Assembly: GCA_002375465.1 (NCBI GenBank)
Contig: DFLT01000017.1
Location: 242,505 to 306,504 of the forward strand
Length of the DNA stretch: 64,000 nt
From: Alphaproteobacteria bacterium UBA3612
GTDB lineage: Bacteria > Pseudomonadota > Alphaproteobacteria > Sphingomonadales > Sphingomonadaceae
Reading direction: 5' to 3'
The notes below the pieces were generated by a model that had not been told where the DNA came from, made no database searches, and saw only the letters and a list, made by a program, of their open reading frames with translations. The translations under genes and the position numbers were made by a program. This document shows, in pieces, positions 36,951 through 46,386 of the stretch (positions are counted from its first letter, which is position 1; every line of letters starts with the position of its first letter).

Positions 36951-37613
36951 TCAGCGAAACGCGCTGGCCAGCGCCCGGAACAGCCCGCGCCCGTCCGTAC
37001 CGCCCTGATCCTCCTCGACCAGCCGTTCGGGGTGCGGCATCATGCCCAGCACATTACCGCGCCGGTTGCGAATGCCGGCAATGTCGTTCTGCGATCCGTT
37101 GACCGCGTCCAGATAGCGGAACACCACGCGTCCCTCATCCTCCAGCTGCGTCAGCGTTTCGGCGTCGGCAAAATAATTGCCGTCATGATGCGCCACGGGA
37201 ATGCGGATGGTTTCCCCCGCCGCATAGCTGTCGGTAAAGCGCGTGTCGGAATCCTCGACCCGCAGCGTTACATCCCGGCAGATATAATTCAGATTTGCGT
37301 TTCGCAGCAGCGCGCCCGGCAGGATCTGGGCCTCTGCCAACATCTGGAATCCATTGCAGACGCCCAGCAAATAGCGCCCCTCCTCCGCCGCCTTTACCAC
37401 CGCCTGCATGATCGGAGATTTCGCGGCGATGGCGCCCGTCCTCAGATAATCGCCATAGGAAAAGCCGCCGGGCAGCGCGATCAGGTCGACATCGGGCAGG
37501 CTCGCCTCGCCGTGCCACACCATCTCCACGTCCGCTCCCGCGACATCACGCAGCGCCACCGCCATGTCGCGGTCGCAATTGGAGCCGGGAAAGACGACGA
37601 CAGCCGCTTTCAT
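36951..37613 (-). CDS. purQ: Phosphoribosylformylglycinamidine synthase subunit PurQ
   Basis: A 220-residue class I glutamine amidotransferase that supplies ammonia to PurL in purine synthesis. The nucleophile cysteine is in [11 protein letters not shown], and the catalytic His/Glu are in [10 protein letters not shown]. It follows purS with no spacing. No purL lies in the window. Confidence 0.96.
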   Translation of the reverse strand: MKAAVVVFPGSNCDRDMAVALRDVAGADVEMVWHGEASLPDVDLIALPGGFSYGDYLRTGAIAAKSPIMQAVVKAAEEGRYLLGVCNGFQMLAEAQILPGALLRNANLNYICRDVTLRVEDSDTRFTDSYAAGETIRIPVAHHDGNYFADAETLTQLEDEGRVVFRYLDAVNGSQNDIAGIRNRRGNVLGMMPHPERLVEEDQGGTDGRGLFRALASAFR

Positions 37614-37841
37614 CTAGATTTCGATCCGGTAGTTTTCGATCACGGTGTTGGCCAGCAGCTTGCGGCACATCTCCTCGATGCGCGCCTCGCTGGTGCCGTC
37701 GGCCAGTTCCAGTTCGATATATTTGCCCTGCCGGACGTCGAGCGCCTCCTCAAAGCCGAGCGCGCCCAGCGCGTGGTGGACAGCCTTGCCCTGCGGATCG
37801 AGGACGCCAGATTTCAGCGTTATGTAAATGCGTGCCTTCAT
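37614..37841 (-). CDS. purS: Phosphoribosylformylglycinamidine synthase subunit PurS
   Basis: A 75-residue PurS protein (MKARIYITLKSGVLDPQGKA start) that bridges PurQ and PurL in the three-part FGAM synthase. Its stop abuts the purQ start. Confidence 0.95.
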   Translation of the reverse strand: MKARIYITLKSGVLDPQGKAVHHALGALGFEEALDVRQGKYIELELADGTSEARIEEMCRKLLANTVIENYRIEI

Positions 37842-37923
37842 GCCGCGCCCCTATGCCAATACGTCAACGAACGCGAAAGCATTTTCCGGCAGGGTGGCAG
37901 GCGATCCGGACGAATTCAGGGAA

Positions 37924-38079
37924 ATGGAAAAGATGGGCGCGCTTGCACTGACGCTTTTCGTGCTGCTGTTCGGCTTTGGGCAGGATTTCATCGGCGGGAT
38001 GGAGGGGGCGAACATGCAGTTGGCGCTGTTCGCATCTTTCCTGTTCGGAATCATCTGTGGCTGGACGACCAATCGGTAA
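37924..38079 (+). CDS. Possible small membrane protein
   Basis: A 51-residue frame with two hydrophobic stretches (about 4-18 and 30-46) joined by a short FIGGMEGAN turn. Divergent from purS. The ribosome site is weak and the start uncertain (37924 or three codons later). No family recognised; it could be a chance frame, though hydrophobic patterning and codon use look coding. Confidence 0.45.
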   Translation: MEKMGALALTLFVLLFGFGQDFIGGMEGANMQLALFASFLFGIICGWTTNR

Positions 38080-38116
38080 TGCTGTGGTCCGCCGCGCTAT
38101 GTTTCGGCGCGAGTTA

Positions 38117-38293
38117 TCATCGGCGCCCGGTCGCCCGCTGTTGCAGGGCCTCCGACAGGCGCTCATAGCCGCTGCGAACCAGTTTCGCATCGCATGGATT
38201 GTCCAGCAGCGACAGCAAGGCGCGCAGATCGCCGGTTTCTTCCTGAATCCGGTCCTCCTTGTTTCTGTCCGTCTGTTGCACCGTTCCATCCAA
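38117..38293 (-). CDS. Small charged hypothetical protein
   Basis: A frame of up to 58 codons read from TTG (38293), or 54 from GTG (38281), to TGA at 38117. The product is hydrophilic and helical in appearance, with segments TGDLRALLSLLDNPCDAKLV and SGYERLSEALQQRA. Third-codon positions are strongly G/C, as in neighbouring genes, which supports coding. An EcfG-like promoter lies upstream at 38338-38362. No family recognised. Confidence 0.5.
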   Translation of the reverse strand: MDGTVQQTDRNKEDRIQEETGDLRALLSLLDNPCDAKLVRSGYERLSEALQQRATGRR

Positions 38294-38337
38294 TCCAAAT
38301 AACGCGGCTAAATTACCTCATCTTCTTGCGATATATT

Positions 38338-38362
38338 AACCGCGCTGAATTGAAATGGTTCC
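38338..38362 (-). promoter_or_regulatory. Possible EcfG-like promoter of the small gene
   Basis: On the minus strand GGAAC (38358-38362) is followed after 16 bases by GGTT (38338-38341), one base off the CGTT -10 consensus. It is about 45 bases before the TTG start. Weaker than the site at 2527. Confidence 0.35.
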
Positions 38363-38399
38363 GTAATAGCCGTGCTTGGCTCGTACTTTCCCCTTGATT

Positions 38400-39479
38400 T
38401 CAGGCGATCCGCGTAAGATGTGCCGCCATCCGGGCCAGGGCAGGCACTGTCATGACTGCGTTGAACGCCATCCCCCCATTTGCCAGCACAGCGTACAGGA
38501 ATGCTGCGCGTCCTACCGGCTTGCGCACCATATTGTGTAGCTGCTTGCGCGCCGCTGGTTCGGGATTCGCGGCGATTGCCGCAGCCGCAATACCGCTTGC
38601 AATGGCGATGGCCATGCCGTCGCCGGTAAAGCTGTGTATGACCGCCAATTGGTCGCCCACCCTGACAGGCCCTGCCGCGCCCCTGTCGACATAGCCGTAG
38701 GGCACGCGGGATATGGCCAGCGGCTGATCATAGAGCGCCCGGCCGCGCCGCAGCCTCCCGTCGAGTGCGGGGGCAACGCGCGAAAGATAGGCTCGCACCC
38801 CCTCCCAGCCATCCACCGCCACCTCGTCCCTGACCAGCAGGCACAGATTCGCCCGCCCCTCCTCGATCGGCTGCAACCCGGCATAGCCATCCGGCAGGCG
38901 GTGTAGCTCTATGCTGCGGGCTAGGTCGCGGCGGTCCGCCGCCGCCAGATCGAGGTGCAGTTTGAAGCCGACGAGATCACGGGTGACCTTCTGCCCCGCC
39001 GGATCCCGCGCCGCGCCGCGCACATCCGCCTTTCCCGTCGCAAGCCACAGGCGATTGGGGCGCAGCCGCGTGCCGTCTGCCAGCCGGATCATGTCCCCTT
39101 CCAGCGCGCGCACATGCGTACCGCGCCATATGGTTGCGCCGCACCGCCCGGCATGGGTCAGCAGCGCTTCATCGAGTCGATAGCGGCTGATACCCAGGGC
39201 CGTGCCCGGCAGCGGGGTTCCTGCGGAACGATTGCCGGCAACGATCCTCAGACGGTCGATGGCCGCGCCGCCCAGCGCATCCAGGTCGACGCCCTCCCGT
39301 CTCAGCAGCGCACAGGCTTCCCACGACAGAAATTCCCCGCATATCTTGTGGACAGGGCCGTCGCTGCGTTCCAGCAGGGTGACCGATCTGCCTGCCCGGG
39401 CAAGTCCCGCGGCCAGCATCGCCCCTGCCGGCCCGCCGCCAATAACGGCATGGTCGCCAATGCGTGCGTCCGCTGTCAC
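38400..39479 (-). CDS. FAD-dependent oxidoreductase (geranylgeranyl-reductase-like) of the type III PKS cluster
   Basis: 359 residues. The FAD-binding Rossmann motif IGGGPAGAMLAAGLA is near 13-27, and a second FAD motif, GDGMAIAIASG, lies near 291-301. It belongs to the flavin monooxygenase/reductase group often found with type III polyketide synthases and probably oxidises their product. The ATG overlaps the methyltransferase stop by four bases, the last gene of the three-gene operon. Confidence 0.82.
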   Translation of the reverse strand: MTADARIGDHAVIGGGPAGAMLAAGLARAGRSVTLLERSDGPVHKICGEFLSWEACALLRREGVDLDALGGAAIDRLRIVAGNRSAGTPLPGTALGISRYRLDEALLTHAGRCGATIWRGTHVRALEGDMIRLADGTRLRPNRLWLATGKADVRGAARDPAGQKVTRDLVGFKLHLDLAAADRRDLARSIELHRLPDGYAGLQPIEEGRANLCLLVRDEVAVDGWEGVRAYLSRVAPALDGRLRRGRALYDQPLAISRVPYGYVDRGAAGPVRVGDQLAVIHSFTGDGMAIAIASGIAAAAIAANPEPAARKQLHNMVRKPVGRAAFLYAVLANGGMAFNAVMTVPALARMAAHLTRIA

Positions 39480-40144
39480 GGCCTCCCCGTAACACCCCAG
39501 CGGAAAAGAGGATGCCAGCGTACCTCCGCAGCGATATTCGCGTCCTTCAACAAACGGTGCCAGTCCGCGCGGGTAAAGGCGCGGCGCACCGACAGGCGGC
39601 CGTCATGCTGGACGATCGGATGCCAGCGCATGGCGCTCGACAAGGCGGCATAGCCATAGAGCGCCAGCCTGTGGCGGTGCAGATCGTTGACATGCCACGC
39701 GCGCACGGCATGGTTGTTCATCCACTGCAGGAACATTATGATCGCGGGGTCGGTCAGATGGTGGGTGAACAGGGACGAGACGACAAAATCATAGCGGCCC
39801 CGATGCGCAAAGACGTCCCCGGTCAGATAGGTTGCGCCCGTGCCTGCCCGGCGGCTGGCAAGGGCACCGCCGGCGGCCAGATCAATGCCGGTCAGATGCG
39901 CATCGATGTTGCGCCGTTCTGCCCATTTTTGAATGGCGCGCAGCAGATCGCCCTGCCCGGCGCCAACGTCCAGCAGGGTAAAGCTGCGCAGCCCCGCGGC
40001 GTGGCGATCAAGGAAAGACAGCGTCGGCGCATGGCCGCGCAGCCAGAAATTGACCTTTGCCAGATCGTCGATCGCGGCGGCGAACTCCGCCTCTGGCAGG
40101 GCCGCGTCGTCGATGATCTCCGCCTGCAGGCTACGCGTCTTCAC
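39476..40144 (-). CDS. SAM-dependent methyltransferase of the type III PKS cluster
   Basis: 222 residues with SAM motif I LLDVGAGQGDLL (about 58-69) and a FTHHLTD region. It probably O- or C-methylates the polyketide. The start is a GTG at 40144 overlapping the synthase stop (GTGA); the longer frame is an artefact across the synthase gene. The tight coupling on both sides supports a shared pathway. Confidence 0.82.
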   Translation of the reverse strand: MKTRSLQAEIIDDAALPEAEFAAAIDDLAKVNFWLRGHAPTLSFLDRHAAGLRSFTLLDVGAGQGDLLRAIQKWAERRNIDAHLTGIDLAAGGALASRRAGTGATYLTGDVFAHRGRYDFVVSSLFTHHLTDPAIIMFLQWMNNHAVRAWHVNDLHRHRLALYGYAALSSAMRWHPIVQHDGRLSVRRAFTRADWHRLLKDANIAAEVRWHPLFRWGVTGRP

Positions 40145-41208
40145 GCGCTGTGGAAGCGGAAGCTCTCCGCCGCCAGGCCGGGGCCGAACGCCATGCCGAC
40201 GCCGCGCTCCACGCGCGTATCCTCTTTCAGCAGGACGGACAGCACGAACATCAGCGTCGCCGAACTCATATTGCCATAGGTGTCGAGAACCTTGCGAGAG
40301 CGGTCCAGCGCGTCCGCCGGCAGGCCAAAGCCTTTTTCGACCGCGTCCAGGATCGTGCGCCCGCCCGCATGGACGGCCCACACATCATAGCTGTCGGCTG
40401 GCATGCCGCGCAGCAGGCCGCCATCCTCCGCGTCCGCACCTGCCTTCAGCGCGGTTTCGATATGCCGCGGAACTTCCCCCGACAGGTGCATGTCGAAACC
40501 GGAATCGCCAATGCGCCAGGTGATCGCCTCTGCACTGTCGGCGATGGCAGCGGCACGGAAATCCTCCATCGCAAAGCCGGTTTCGTCCGCCGTTACCAGC
40601 GCCGCCGTCGCGCCATCGGCGAACAGCATGGACGACAACGTCTTTTCCAGGTCCACCGTGTCCTGGAAATGCAGCGAACAAAGCTCCACGTTCACGACCA
40701 GGACGCGCGCTTCCGGCGTGGAACGCACGATATGATGCGCCAGGCGCAGGCTGTTGACCGCCGCATAGCACCCCATGAAGCCGACGACCGTGCGCTCGAC
40801 ATCCGCACGCAGGCCGAGCGCCTTGGCGATATGCTGGTCGAGGCCCGGCGCGGTAAAGCCGGTGCAGGAACAGACCACCAGATGGGTGATCGTCGCGGCA
40901 TCCGGGTCCAGTTCGGCGATCGCCGCCATGGCCAATGCCGGCGCCTCCGCCTCGTACCGTGCCATGCGCGCCTGCGTGCCGGGATAATCGCCGTGCCGGA
41001 AAAACCCTTCCGCATCGGCACTTTCCCCATTGGCTTCGCCGGGGGTGAACACGGAATAGCGGTGCGAAATTCCGGCCCGTCCCGCCATGCGTTCGAACAA
41101 GCGGCGCTGGCGCGGGTCCAGGCGGTTGGCGATCAGGTCGACATAGGCGCCGTGAATGTCATTGGGCGGGTTCGCCGTCGCGATGGCGTTGATATGGGCA
41201 ATTGCCAT
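40141..41208 (-). CDS. Type III polyketide synthase (chalcone synthase-like)
   Basis: A 355-residue thiolase-fold enzyme. The catalytic triad is seen as C147 (VGFMGCYAA), H280 (WAVHAGG) and N313 (TYGNMSSAT). Bacterial type III synthases extend acyl-CoA starters with malonyl-CoA to alkylpyrones, alkylresorcinols or similar. It is the first gene of a three-gene operon with a methyltransferase and an FAD enzyme. The acyl-CoA ligase at 34 kb could feed it, but that is speculation. Confidence 0.9.
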   Translation of the reverse strand: MAIAHINAIATANPPNDIHGAYVDLIANRLDPRQRRLFERMAGRAGISHRYSVFTPGEANGESADAEGFFRHGDYPGTQARMARYEAEAPALAMAAIAELDPDAATITHLVVCSCTGFTAPGLDQHIAKALGLRADVERTVVGFMGCYAAVNSLRLAHHIVRSTPEARVLVVNVELCSLHFQDTVDLEKTLSSMLFADGATAALVTADETGFAMEDFRAAAIADSAEAITWRIGDSGFDMHLSGEVPRHIETALKAGADAEDGGLLRGMPADSYDVWAVHAGGRTILDAVEKGFGLPADALDRSRKVLDTYGNMSSATLMFVLSVLLKEDTRVERGVGMAFGPGLAAESFRFHSA

Positions 41209-41305
41209 CGGTCGGATACGCTCCTTGCAAAATCACGGCTTCGCTTACCCTTAGGGGCAAGGATGCGCGCTGCACATGCTGCAATTTGCCCCGAGCGCGC
41301 GGCCC

Positions 41306-41884
41306 TCAACGTTCCAGCGTCACGTCCCAGTACAGGAAATCGCGCCAGGTCTCGTGGCAATGTCGATGCGGAAATGCGCGGCCATTGGCCTGCAATTCGT
41401 GCGTGGTCGGCCTGCGCGGTTCATTCGCCAGCGCCATGTGCGCCTCCGCCGGTGTACGACCGCCCTTCGCCAGATTGCACGGTGCGCAGGCGGCGCAGAC
41501 ATTTTCCCATGTCGTCCGCCCGCCATAACGCCGGGGCACGACATGATCGAAGGTCAGATCCTCGCGCGAGCCGCAATATTGGCACATGAAGCGGTCGCGC
41601 AGGAACAGGTTGAACCGGGTAAAGGCAGGGTGCGTCGCGGGCTTCACATAGTCGCGCAGCGCAATGACGGAGGGCAGGCGCATGTGAAAGCTGGGCGACG
41701 ACACGGCCCGGTCATATTCGGCGACCACCGCGACACGATCCAGAAAGACGGATTTTATCGCCGTCTGCCAGTTCCACAGGCTGAGCGGGTAATAGCTGAG
41801 CGGCGTATAATCCGCGTTAAGCACCAGGGCGGGGCACGCCTCCAGCGGTTCGACCCGGTCCTCGATCCGTTTGGCATGCAACAC
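41306..41884 (-). CDS. HNH endonuclease domain protein
   Basis: 192 residues with the HNH/zinc pattern CQYCGSREDLTFDHVVPRRYGG followed by WENVCAACAPCNLAKGGRTP, in two stretches at about 100-150. This chromosomal HNH family is widespread in alphaproteobacteria and not tied to a mobile element here. Role unknown; it may act in DNA repair or defence. Confidence 0.87.
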   Translation of the reverse strand: MLHAKRIEDRVEPLEACPALVLNADYTPLSYYPLSLWNWQTAIKSVFLDRVAVVAEYDRAVSSPSFHMRLPSVIALRDYVKPATHPAFTRFNLFLRDRFMCQYCGSREDLTFDHVVPRRYGGRTTWENVCAACAPCNLAKGGRTPAEAHMALANEPRRPTTHELQANGRAFPHRHCHETWRDFLYWDVTLER

Positions 41885-42101
41885 GACCCGCTCTCCCTCG
41901 CCGTCAGGCGAAGATCGGATGCGATGGTCCTTCCCGTCTCACAAGGACCAACAAGAGATGGCGGTCCCCAAGGAAAGCATGCACCAGACCTTGTGCCTGC
42001 CCTCTATCTCTGGAGCGCCCCGTAAACCGCCCCTATGACGGGCGCATGACACCAAATCCCGATTCTTCCGTCAAGCGCCGTGCGTCCGGGGGCCGCATTT
42101 C

Positions 42102-42929
42102 ATGAGTGCGACCGTCGGCAGGTTCGCACCCTCGCCGACGGGGTTGCTGCATCTGGGGCATGCCGCCTCCGCGATCCGCGCCCATGATTTCGCGCGGTCG
42201 CGGGGCGGCGTGTTCCTGTTGCGGATCGAGGATATTGACGAGGGGCGATCCCGCCCCGAATTCGTCGATGCCATTCTGGTGGACCTGCAATGGCTGGGCC
42301 TGCAATGGGACGGCCCCGTCCTGCACCAGTCGCAGCGGCGCGCGCTCTACGACGATGCCTTGCAGCGCCTGATCGACCTTGATGTCGCCTATCCCTGCTT
42401 CTGCACGCGAAAGGACATCGCCGCTGCCGTTGCCGCCCCGCACGGGCCGGATGGCGTCCTTTATCCGGGAACCTGCCGAGCCCTTGATCCGATTTTGCGC
42501 GATGCACGCATGCGGAAGGACGCGCATGCCTGGCGGCTCGACGCGGCAAAGGCGGCGTCTCGCACAGGCGCGCTGAGTTTCGAAGATAATGGCGAAAGGA
42601 TCAGCGTCGATCCCGCCTTGCTCGGCGATGTCGTCATCGCCCGCAAGGATGCCGGTACCAGCTATCATCTCGCCTGCACCGTCGACGATGCCGATCAGGG
42701 CGTAACGGACATTGTGCGCGGCACCGATCTTCTGCCCTCGACGCATGTGCACCGTCTGCTGCAGGCGCTGCTGGCCTTGCCGGCGCCGCGCTATCACCAT
42801 CATCCCCTGATCATGGGCGAGGACGGAGAGCGTCTCGCAAAGCGAAATGGCGCCAAGTCATTGGCGGAATTGCGCGCCCAGGGGATCACGCCGTCCGAAA
42901 TTCGCCAGCGACTGGGCCTTTGCCGCTGA
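42102..42929 (+). CDS. gluQ: Glutamyl-Q tRNA(Asp) synthetase
   Basis: A 275-residue truncated GluRS paralogue. It has the catalytic domain with FAPSPTGLLHLGHA (HIGH-like) and GERLAKRNGA (KMSKS-like), and no anticodon-binding domain. It loads glutamate onto queuosine in tRNA-Asp. A cysteine pair in YPCFC and later CR fits the zinc-binding form. Length matches the family. Confidence 0.92.
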   Translation: MSATVGRFAPSPTGLLHLGHAASAIRAHDFARSRGGVFLLRIEDIDEGRSRPEFVDAILVDLQWLGLQWDGPVLHQSQRRALYDDALQRLIDLDVAYPCFCTRKDIAAAVAAPHGPDGVLYPGTCRALDPILRDARMRKDAHAWRLDAAKAASRTGALSFEDNGERISVDPALLGDVVIARKDAGTSYHLACTVDDADQGVTDIVRGTDLLPSTHVHRLLQALLALPAPRYHHHPLIMGEDGERLAKRNGAKSLAELRAQGITPSEIRQRLGLCR

Positions 42930-42952
42930 CAAGTGGGGTAGCGGCCTGTTAA

Positions 42953-43879
42953 GTGCGGCCCCCGCGAAACCCAAAATATTCGGATAGACGATTGTCGCGC
43001 CTCCTTCTCGCCTTGCTCGCCCTCTCATCTATTGCGTTGCCGGCCCATGCCGCCCCCATGCCGCAGCCGATCGAACAAATGATCCGCGCGGCATCTCCTG
43101 CGGAACGGGCGACCGTGGCAAAGGTCGCCAAGCGTACCGCCGCCTCTTCGGCCGAAGAGATCGACCAGCTGGTCGCCAGCTTGGTCGCCGAGGAAACCCG
43201 GGCGGAAAGAGAGCGGCTCGCCAGCCAGTCCTTCCTCGACGGTTGGGCCGGGCAAGGCGGCGTCGGCGGCACCTATTCCACCGGCAACACCAGGGAGATT
43301 GGCGGCAACGCATCGCTTGCCTTGTCAAAGCGCAGCCTGGCCTGGGAACATGATATCAACGTGCAGTTCGATTATCTGAAATCGAACGGCCAGACGCGGC
43401 GAGAGCGGATCTATGCCGGCTATACCGGGCGCCGTGATTTCGGCGGTTCCTTTTTCTTCTCTTTCGGTCTTCTCAGTTTCGAGCGGGATCGCTTTTCCGG
43501 TATCGACAGCCGTTTCACCGAATCGCTCGGCATCGGCTATCGCCTTGCGGATACGGGAAATTTCCAATGGACGCTGGAGGGTGGCCCCGCCGCCCGTCAG
43601 ACGCAGTTCACCGATGGCCGCGATCTCAGCCGCGTCGACCTTCTGGGGCGCACGGATATCGACTGGAAACTTTCGTCCGATCTGCGTCTGACCGAAAGCG
43701 CCGGGTTCCTGCTGTCCGGTGAGAATAGCAGCCTTTATTCAAAGACGGCGATCACCACGACCATCTTCGGCGACCTTTCCGCCCGCCTCAGCTATGACGT
43801 GCTGCACGAAACAGATCCGCCCGAGGGGCGTCAGAAAACCGACACCATCACCCGTGCCAGCCTGGTCTACGGCTTCTGA
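42953..43879 (+). CDS. DUF481 outer-membrane beta-barrel protein (YdiY-like)
   Basis: About 308 residues. A signal peptide ends in AHA-AP (about 33). A helical region (about 36-95) precedes a beta-strand-rich DUF481 domain ending in SLVYGF, with the terminal Phe typical of outer-membrane barrels. Function unknown; E. coli YdiY is acid-inducible. The start is GTG at 42953 or TTG at 42992; neither has a clear ribosome site. Confidence 0.8.
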   Translation: MRPPRNPKYSDRRLSRLLLALLALSSIALPAHAAPMPQPIEQMIRAASPAERATVAKVAKRTAASSAEEIDQLVASLVAEETRAERERLASQSFLDGWAGQGGVGGTYSTGNTREIGGNASLALSKRSLAWEHDINVQFDYLKSNGQTRRERIYAGYTGRRDFGGSFFFSFGLLSFERDRFSGIDSRFTESLGIGYRLADTGNFQWTLEGGPAARQTQFTDGRDLSRVDLLGRTDIDWKLSSDLRLTESAGFLLSGENSSLYSKTAITTTIFGDLSARLSYDVLHETDPPEGRQKTDTITRASLVYGF

Positions 43880-44002
43880 CCGGCTCCGACCTCGCCCCCC
43901 CGGAAGAGAGGGGCGCGCCGCCGCGAAGATTGCTATATCCTCCTGACAGGCGTCGCCGCTGGCGAGTCCGGCGTTTGACAATGATGCATCTGGGAGGATG
44001 AA

Positions 44003-44782
44003 ATGGCCACGCAGTTGAAACCGCACGCGGATCTACGTTCGCAGGTATCCGAAGAGGAATGGGCGATCCGCGTCGATCTGGCCGCCGCCTACCGGCTGGT
44101 GGCGCATTATGGCTGGGACGATCTGATCTTCACGCATCTGTCGGCGCGCGTGCCGGGGCCAGAACATCATTTCCTGATCAACCCCTATAATCTGATGTTC
44201 GAGGAGATTACCGCCTCCTCTCTCGTGAAGATAGACATGGAGGGGCATCCGGTGATCGACACGCCCTACATGACCAATCCTGCCGGCTTCGTGATCCATT
44301 CCGCCATCCACATGGCGCGGGAGGATGCGCGCGCCGTGCTCCACCTGCACACACCGCATGGACAGGCGGTCAGCGCCATGGAATTCGGCCTGTTGCCGCA
44401 CACCCAGACCGGCATGATCGCCCGCCATGGCATCGCCTATCATCACTATGAGGGCATCGCGACGGAGATGGAGGAGCGCGCGCGCCTGGTCGAGGATATG
44501 GGCGACAAGCACGCGATGATCCTGCGCAATCACGGCACACTGACGGTGGGCGAGTCGGTCGCCGACGCCTTTCTGCGCATGTATTTCCTGGAACGGGCGT
44601 GCGAGGCGCAGGTCTACATGCTGTCGGCGGGCCGGGGCAATCTGAACACGCCGCCGCAGGGCACGCCCGAAAAGGTCGCCGAGCAAACCGCACCCCAGGG
44701 CATGGCCGCCGTCAGCCAGATGCTCGCCTGGCCCGCACTTCTCAGGAAGCTGGACCGCATCGACCCAGGCTTTCGCGAATAG
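44003..44782 (+). CDS. Class II aldolase/adducin family protein
   Basis: 259 residues. The zinc-binding histidines are seen in VLHLHTPHG (about 112-120) and RNHGTLTVG; an early TH (FTHLSAR) precedes them. Family members are fuculose-phosphate-type aldolases; the substrate cannot be predicted. The ATG follows GGGAGG. Single gene. Confidence 0.87.
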   Translation: MATQLKPHADLRSQVSEEEWAIRVDLAAAYRLVAHYGWDDLIFTHLSARVPGPEHHFLINPYNLMFEEITASSLVKIDMEGHPVIDTPYMTNPAGFVIHSAIHMAREDARAVLHLHTPHGQAVSAMEFGLLPHTQTGMIARHGIAYHHYEGIATEMEERARLVEDMGDKHAMILRNHGTLTVGESVADAFLRMYFLERACEAQVYMLSAGRGNLNTPPQGTPEKVAEQTAPQGMAAVSQMLAWPALLRKLDRIDPGFRE

Positions 44783-44806
44783 GTGCGGATTCCAAGAAGC
44801 TGAATA

Positions 44807-44842
44807 GAAAAAGGCAGCGCCCGGACTGGCCGGTGCGCTGCC
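44807..44842 (-). terminator. Intrinsic terminator of the leftward serine hydrolase gene
   Basis: The stem GGCAGCGC/GCGCTGCC (44813-44820 with 44835-44842) has an inner CCGG/CCGG extension. On the minus strand it is followed by a T-run (A-run 44808-44812 on the plus strand). It lies 18 bases after the stop at 44860 and may also serve the aldolase gene weakly. Confidence 0.8.
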
Positions 44843-44859
44843 CTTGATTCCCTGTACCC

Positions 44860-46386
44860 TTATTCCTCGGAATCTACGTAATGATACGCCGTATAGGGTG
44901 ACGACCCATAGGCCATGCGCGGGCCGCGCGGCGTGTCGTAGAACTCGACACGGTCATACGGGCCGCCTTCTGGCACATCCGTCACCTTTTCATACAAATG
45001 CGGGCCGACACGTTCCCACGTGCTGGTGTCGTCATAGCCCTTTATCTCGATACGGCCATTGCCCAGCGAGGTGACGATCGTATCATATTCGGGATTGACG
45101 GGCCGGCCGAAATCCCGGCGGTTCGACCGGTACCTGCCAAGCGGCGCCGTTTCCTCTTCGCCGTCCCAGCGCGGGGCGGGCTGTTGCGGGAACAGGAAGC
45201 CCTCGATCGCGCGCTTCAGCACGGTCCGCGCCTCGGAACTTCCCTCACCGCCCGTCATCGAGATGAAATAGCCCAGGTCCAGATCCGGTGCGATGACCAG
45301 ATCCGAGTGGAAATCGCCGGTATTTCCGCCATGGCCGATCAGGCGCGGTCCTTCATCGCGGTACACCATGAAGCCATAGGCCATGCCCGGCAGATTATCG
45401 GTAAAGCTGGACAGATTGCCCTGCATCATCTGCACGGTTTCCGGCTGCAGGATGCGGTTGCCGTTCAGCTCGCCGCCGTTCACCATCGCCATCATGAACT
45501 TCGCCATGTCGGCACCGGTTGAGGAGGATGAGCCGGCGGGCAGGATATTGCCGACATATTCGGGATCCTGCGGGATCATCTTGCCGTCTTCCACCCGATA
45601 GCCGGTCGCCAGATTGGCCTTCATTTCGGGCGTGTCAAATGGTTCGCGAACGGTGGTGTTGTCCATACCCAGCGGCTGGAAGATGTGACGTTCGACATAA
45701 TCCTCGAACGATTCTCCCGATACGCGCTGCACGATATAACCGGCGATGGCCGATCCATAATTGGAATAGGCGGTTTCAACGCCGGGCGCCCAGACGCGCC
45801 GCGGCACGCGCGCCTTGATCCATTCCTCGAATTCCAGAACGTCCTTGGGATCGCGTACGATGATGCCGCCGACGTCGCTCATCCCCGGCGTGTGGGAAAA
45901 CAGGTTGCGGACGGTGATCGGCTCAAATCCGTTACGCGGGATTTCGAAATCGATATATTCGTTTATGTCCGCGTCCAGGTCTACCTTCCCCTGCTCGACC
46001 TGCTGCATCAGCGCGGTCCACGCGAACAGCTTCGACACCGAACCTGGGCGGAACAGCGTCGCATCCGGATTTACCGGCGTGCCCGCCTCGATGTTCTGAT
46101 AGCCATAGCCCTTGTTGAAAATCACTTCGCCATCGTTCACCACGGTAACGACCGCGCCGGCGACTTCGCTATTCTCCAGCTGATCGGCGACCATCGTGTC
46201 GATAAACGCCGGCAGCTGCGCCAGCCGCGTTGCATCGACCTCCGGGACCGCTGTCTCTGTGGCCGGCTGTGCCGCCAGCGCCGCACCCGGCGCGATCATC
46301 AATGTCGCAAGGGCAACGGCAAGCGGGCTTGCCATTCCGCGACAGAAACCGGCTGTCGTCATTCTCTTCCCACTTCTTGTACGCAT
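44860..46386 (-). CDS. Serine hydrolase, class C beta-lactamase/DD-peptidase-like (S12)
   Basis: 508 residues with a signal peptide (cleavage near ALA-AQ, about 38-40). The S12 domain has the SxxK nucleophile SVSK (S116, K119), a YSN motif (TAYSNYGSAIAGY) and the HGG motif in IGHGGNTG. Such enzymes act as DD-peptidases, D-aminopeptidases or esterases. An in-frame ATG at 46362 has a better ribosome site (GGAAGAGA). It is a paralogue of the protein at 61600-63588 and lies divergent from a TonB receptor, at the left edge of the proposed D-peptide locus. Confidence 0.85.
   Translation of the reverse strand: MRTRSGKRMTTAGFCRGMASPLAVALATLMIAPGAALAAQPATETAVPEVDATRLAQLPAFIDTMVADQLENSEVAGAVVTVVNDGEVIFNKGYGYQNIEAGTPVNPDATLFRPGSVSKLFAWTALMQQVEQGKVDLDADINEYIDFEIPRNGFEPITVRNLFSHTPGMSDVGGIIVRDPKDVLEFEEWIKARVPRRVWAPGVETAYSNYGSAIAGYIVQRVSGESFEDYVERHIFQPLGMDNTTVREPFDTPEMKANLATGYRVEDGKMIPQDPEYVGNILPAGSSSSTGADMAKFMMAMVNGGELNGNRILQPETVQMMQGNLSSFTDNLPGMAYGFMVYRDEGPRLIGHGGNTGDFHSDLVIAPDLDLGYFISMTGGEGSSEARTVLKRAIEGFLFPQQPAPRWDGEEETAPLGRYRSNRRDFGRPVNPEYDTIVTSLGNGRIEIKGYDDTSTWERVGPHLYEKVTDVPEGGPYDRVEFYDTPRGPRMAYGSSPYTAYHYVDSEE

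Noticed and set aside
42033..42803. 256-codon minus-strand frame
   Set aside because: Antisense to gluQ, which has all its synthetase motifs.
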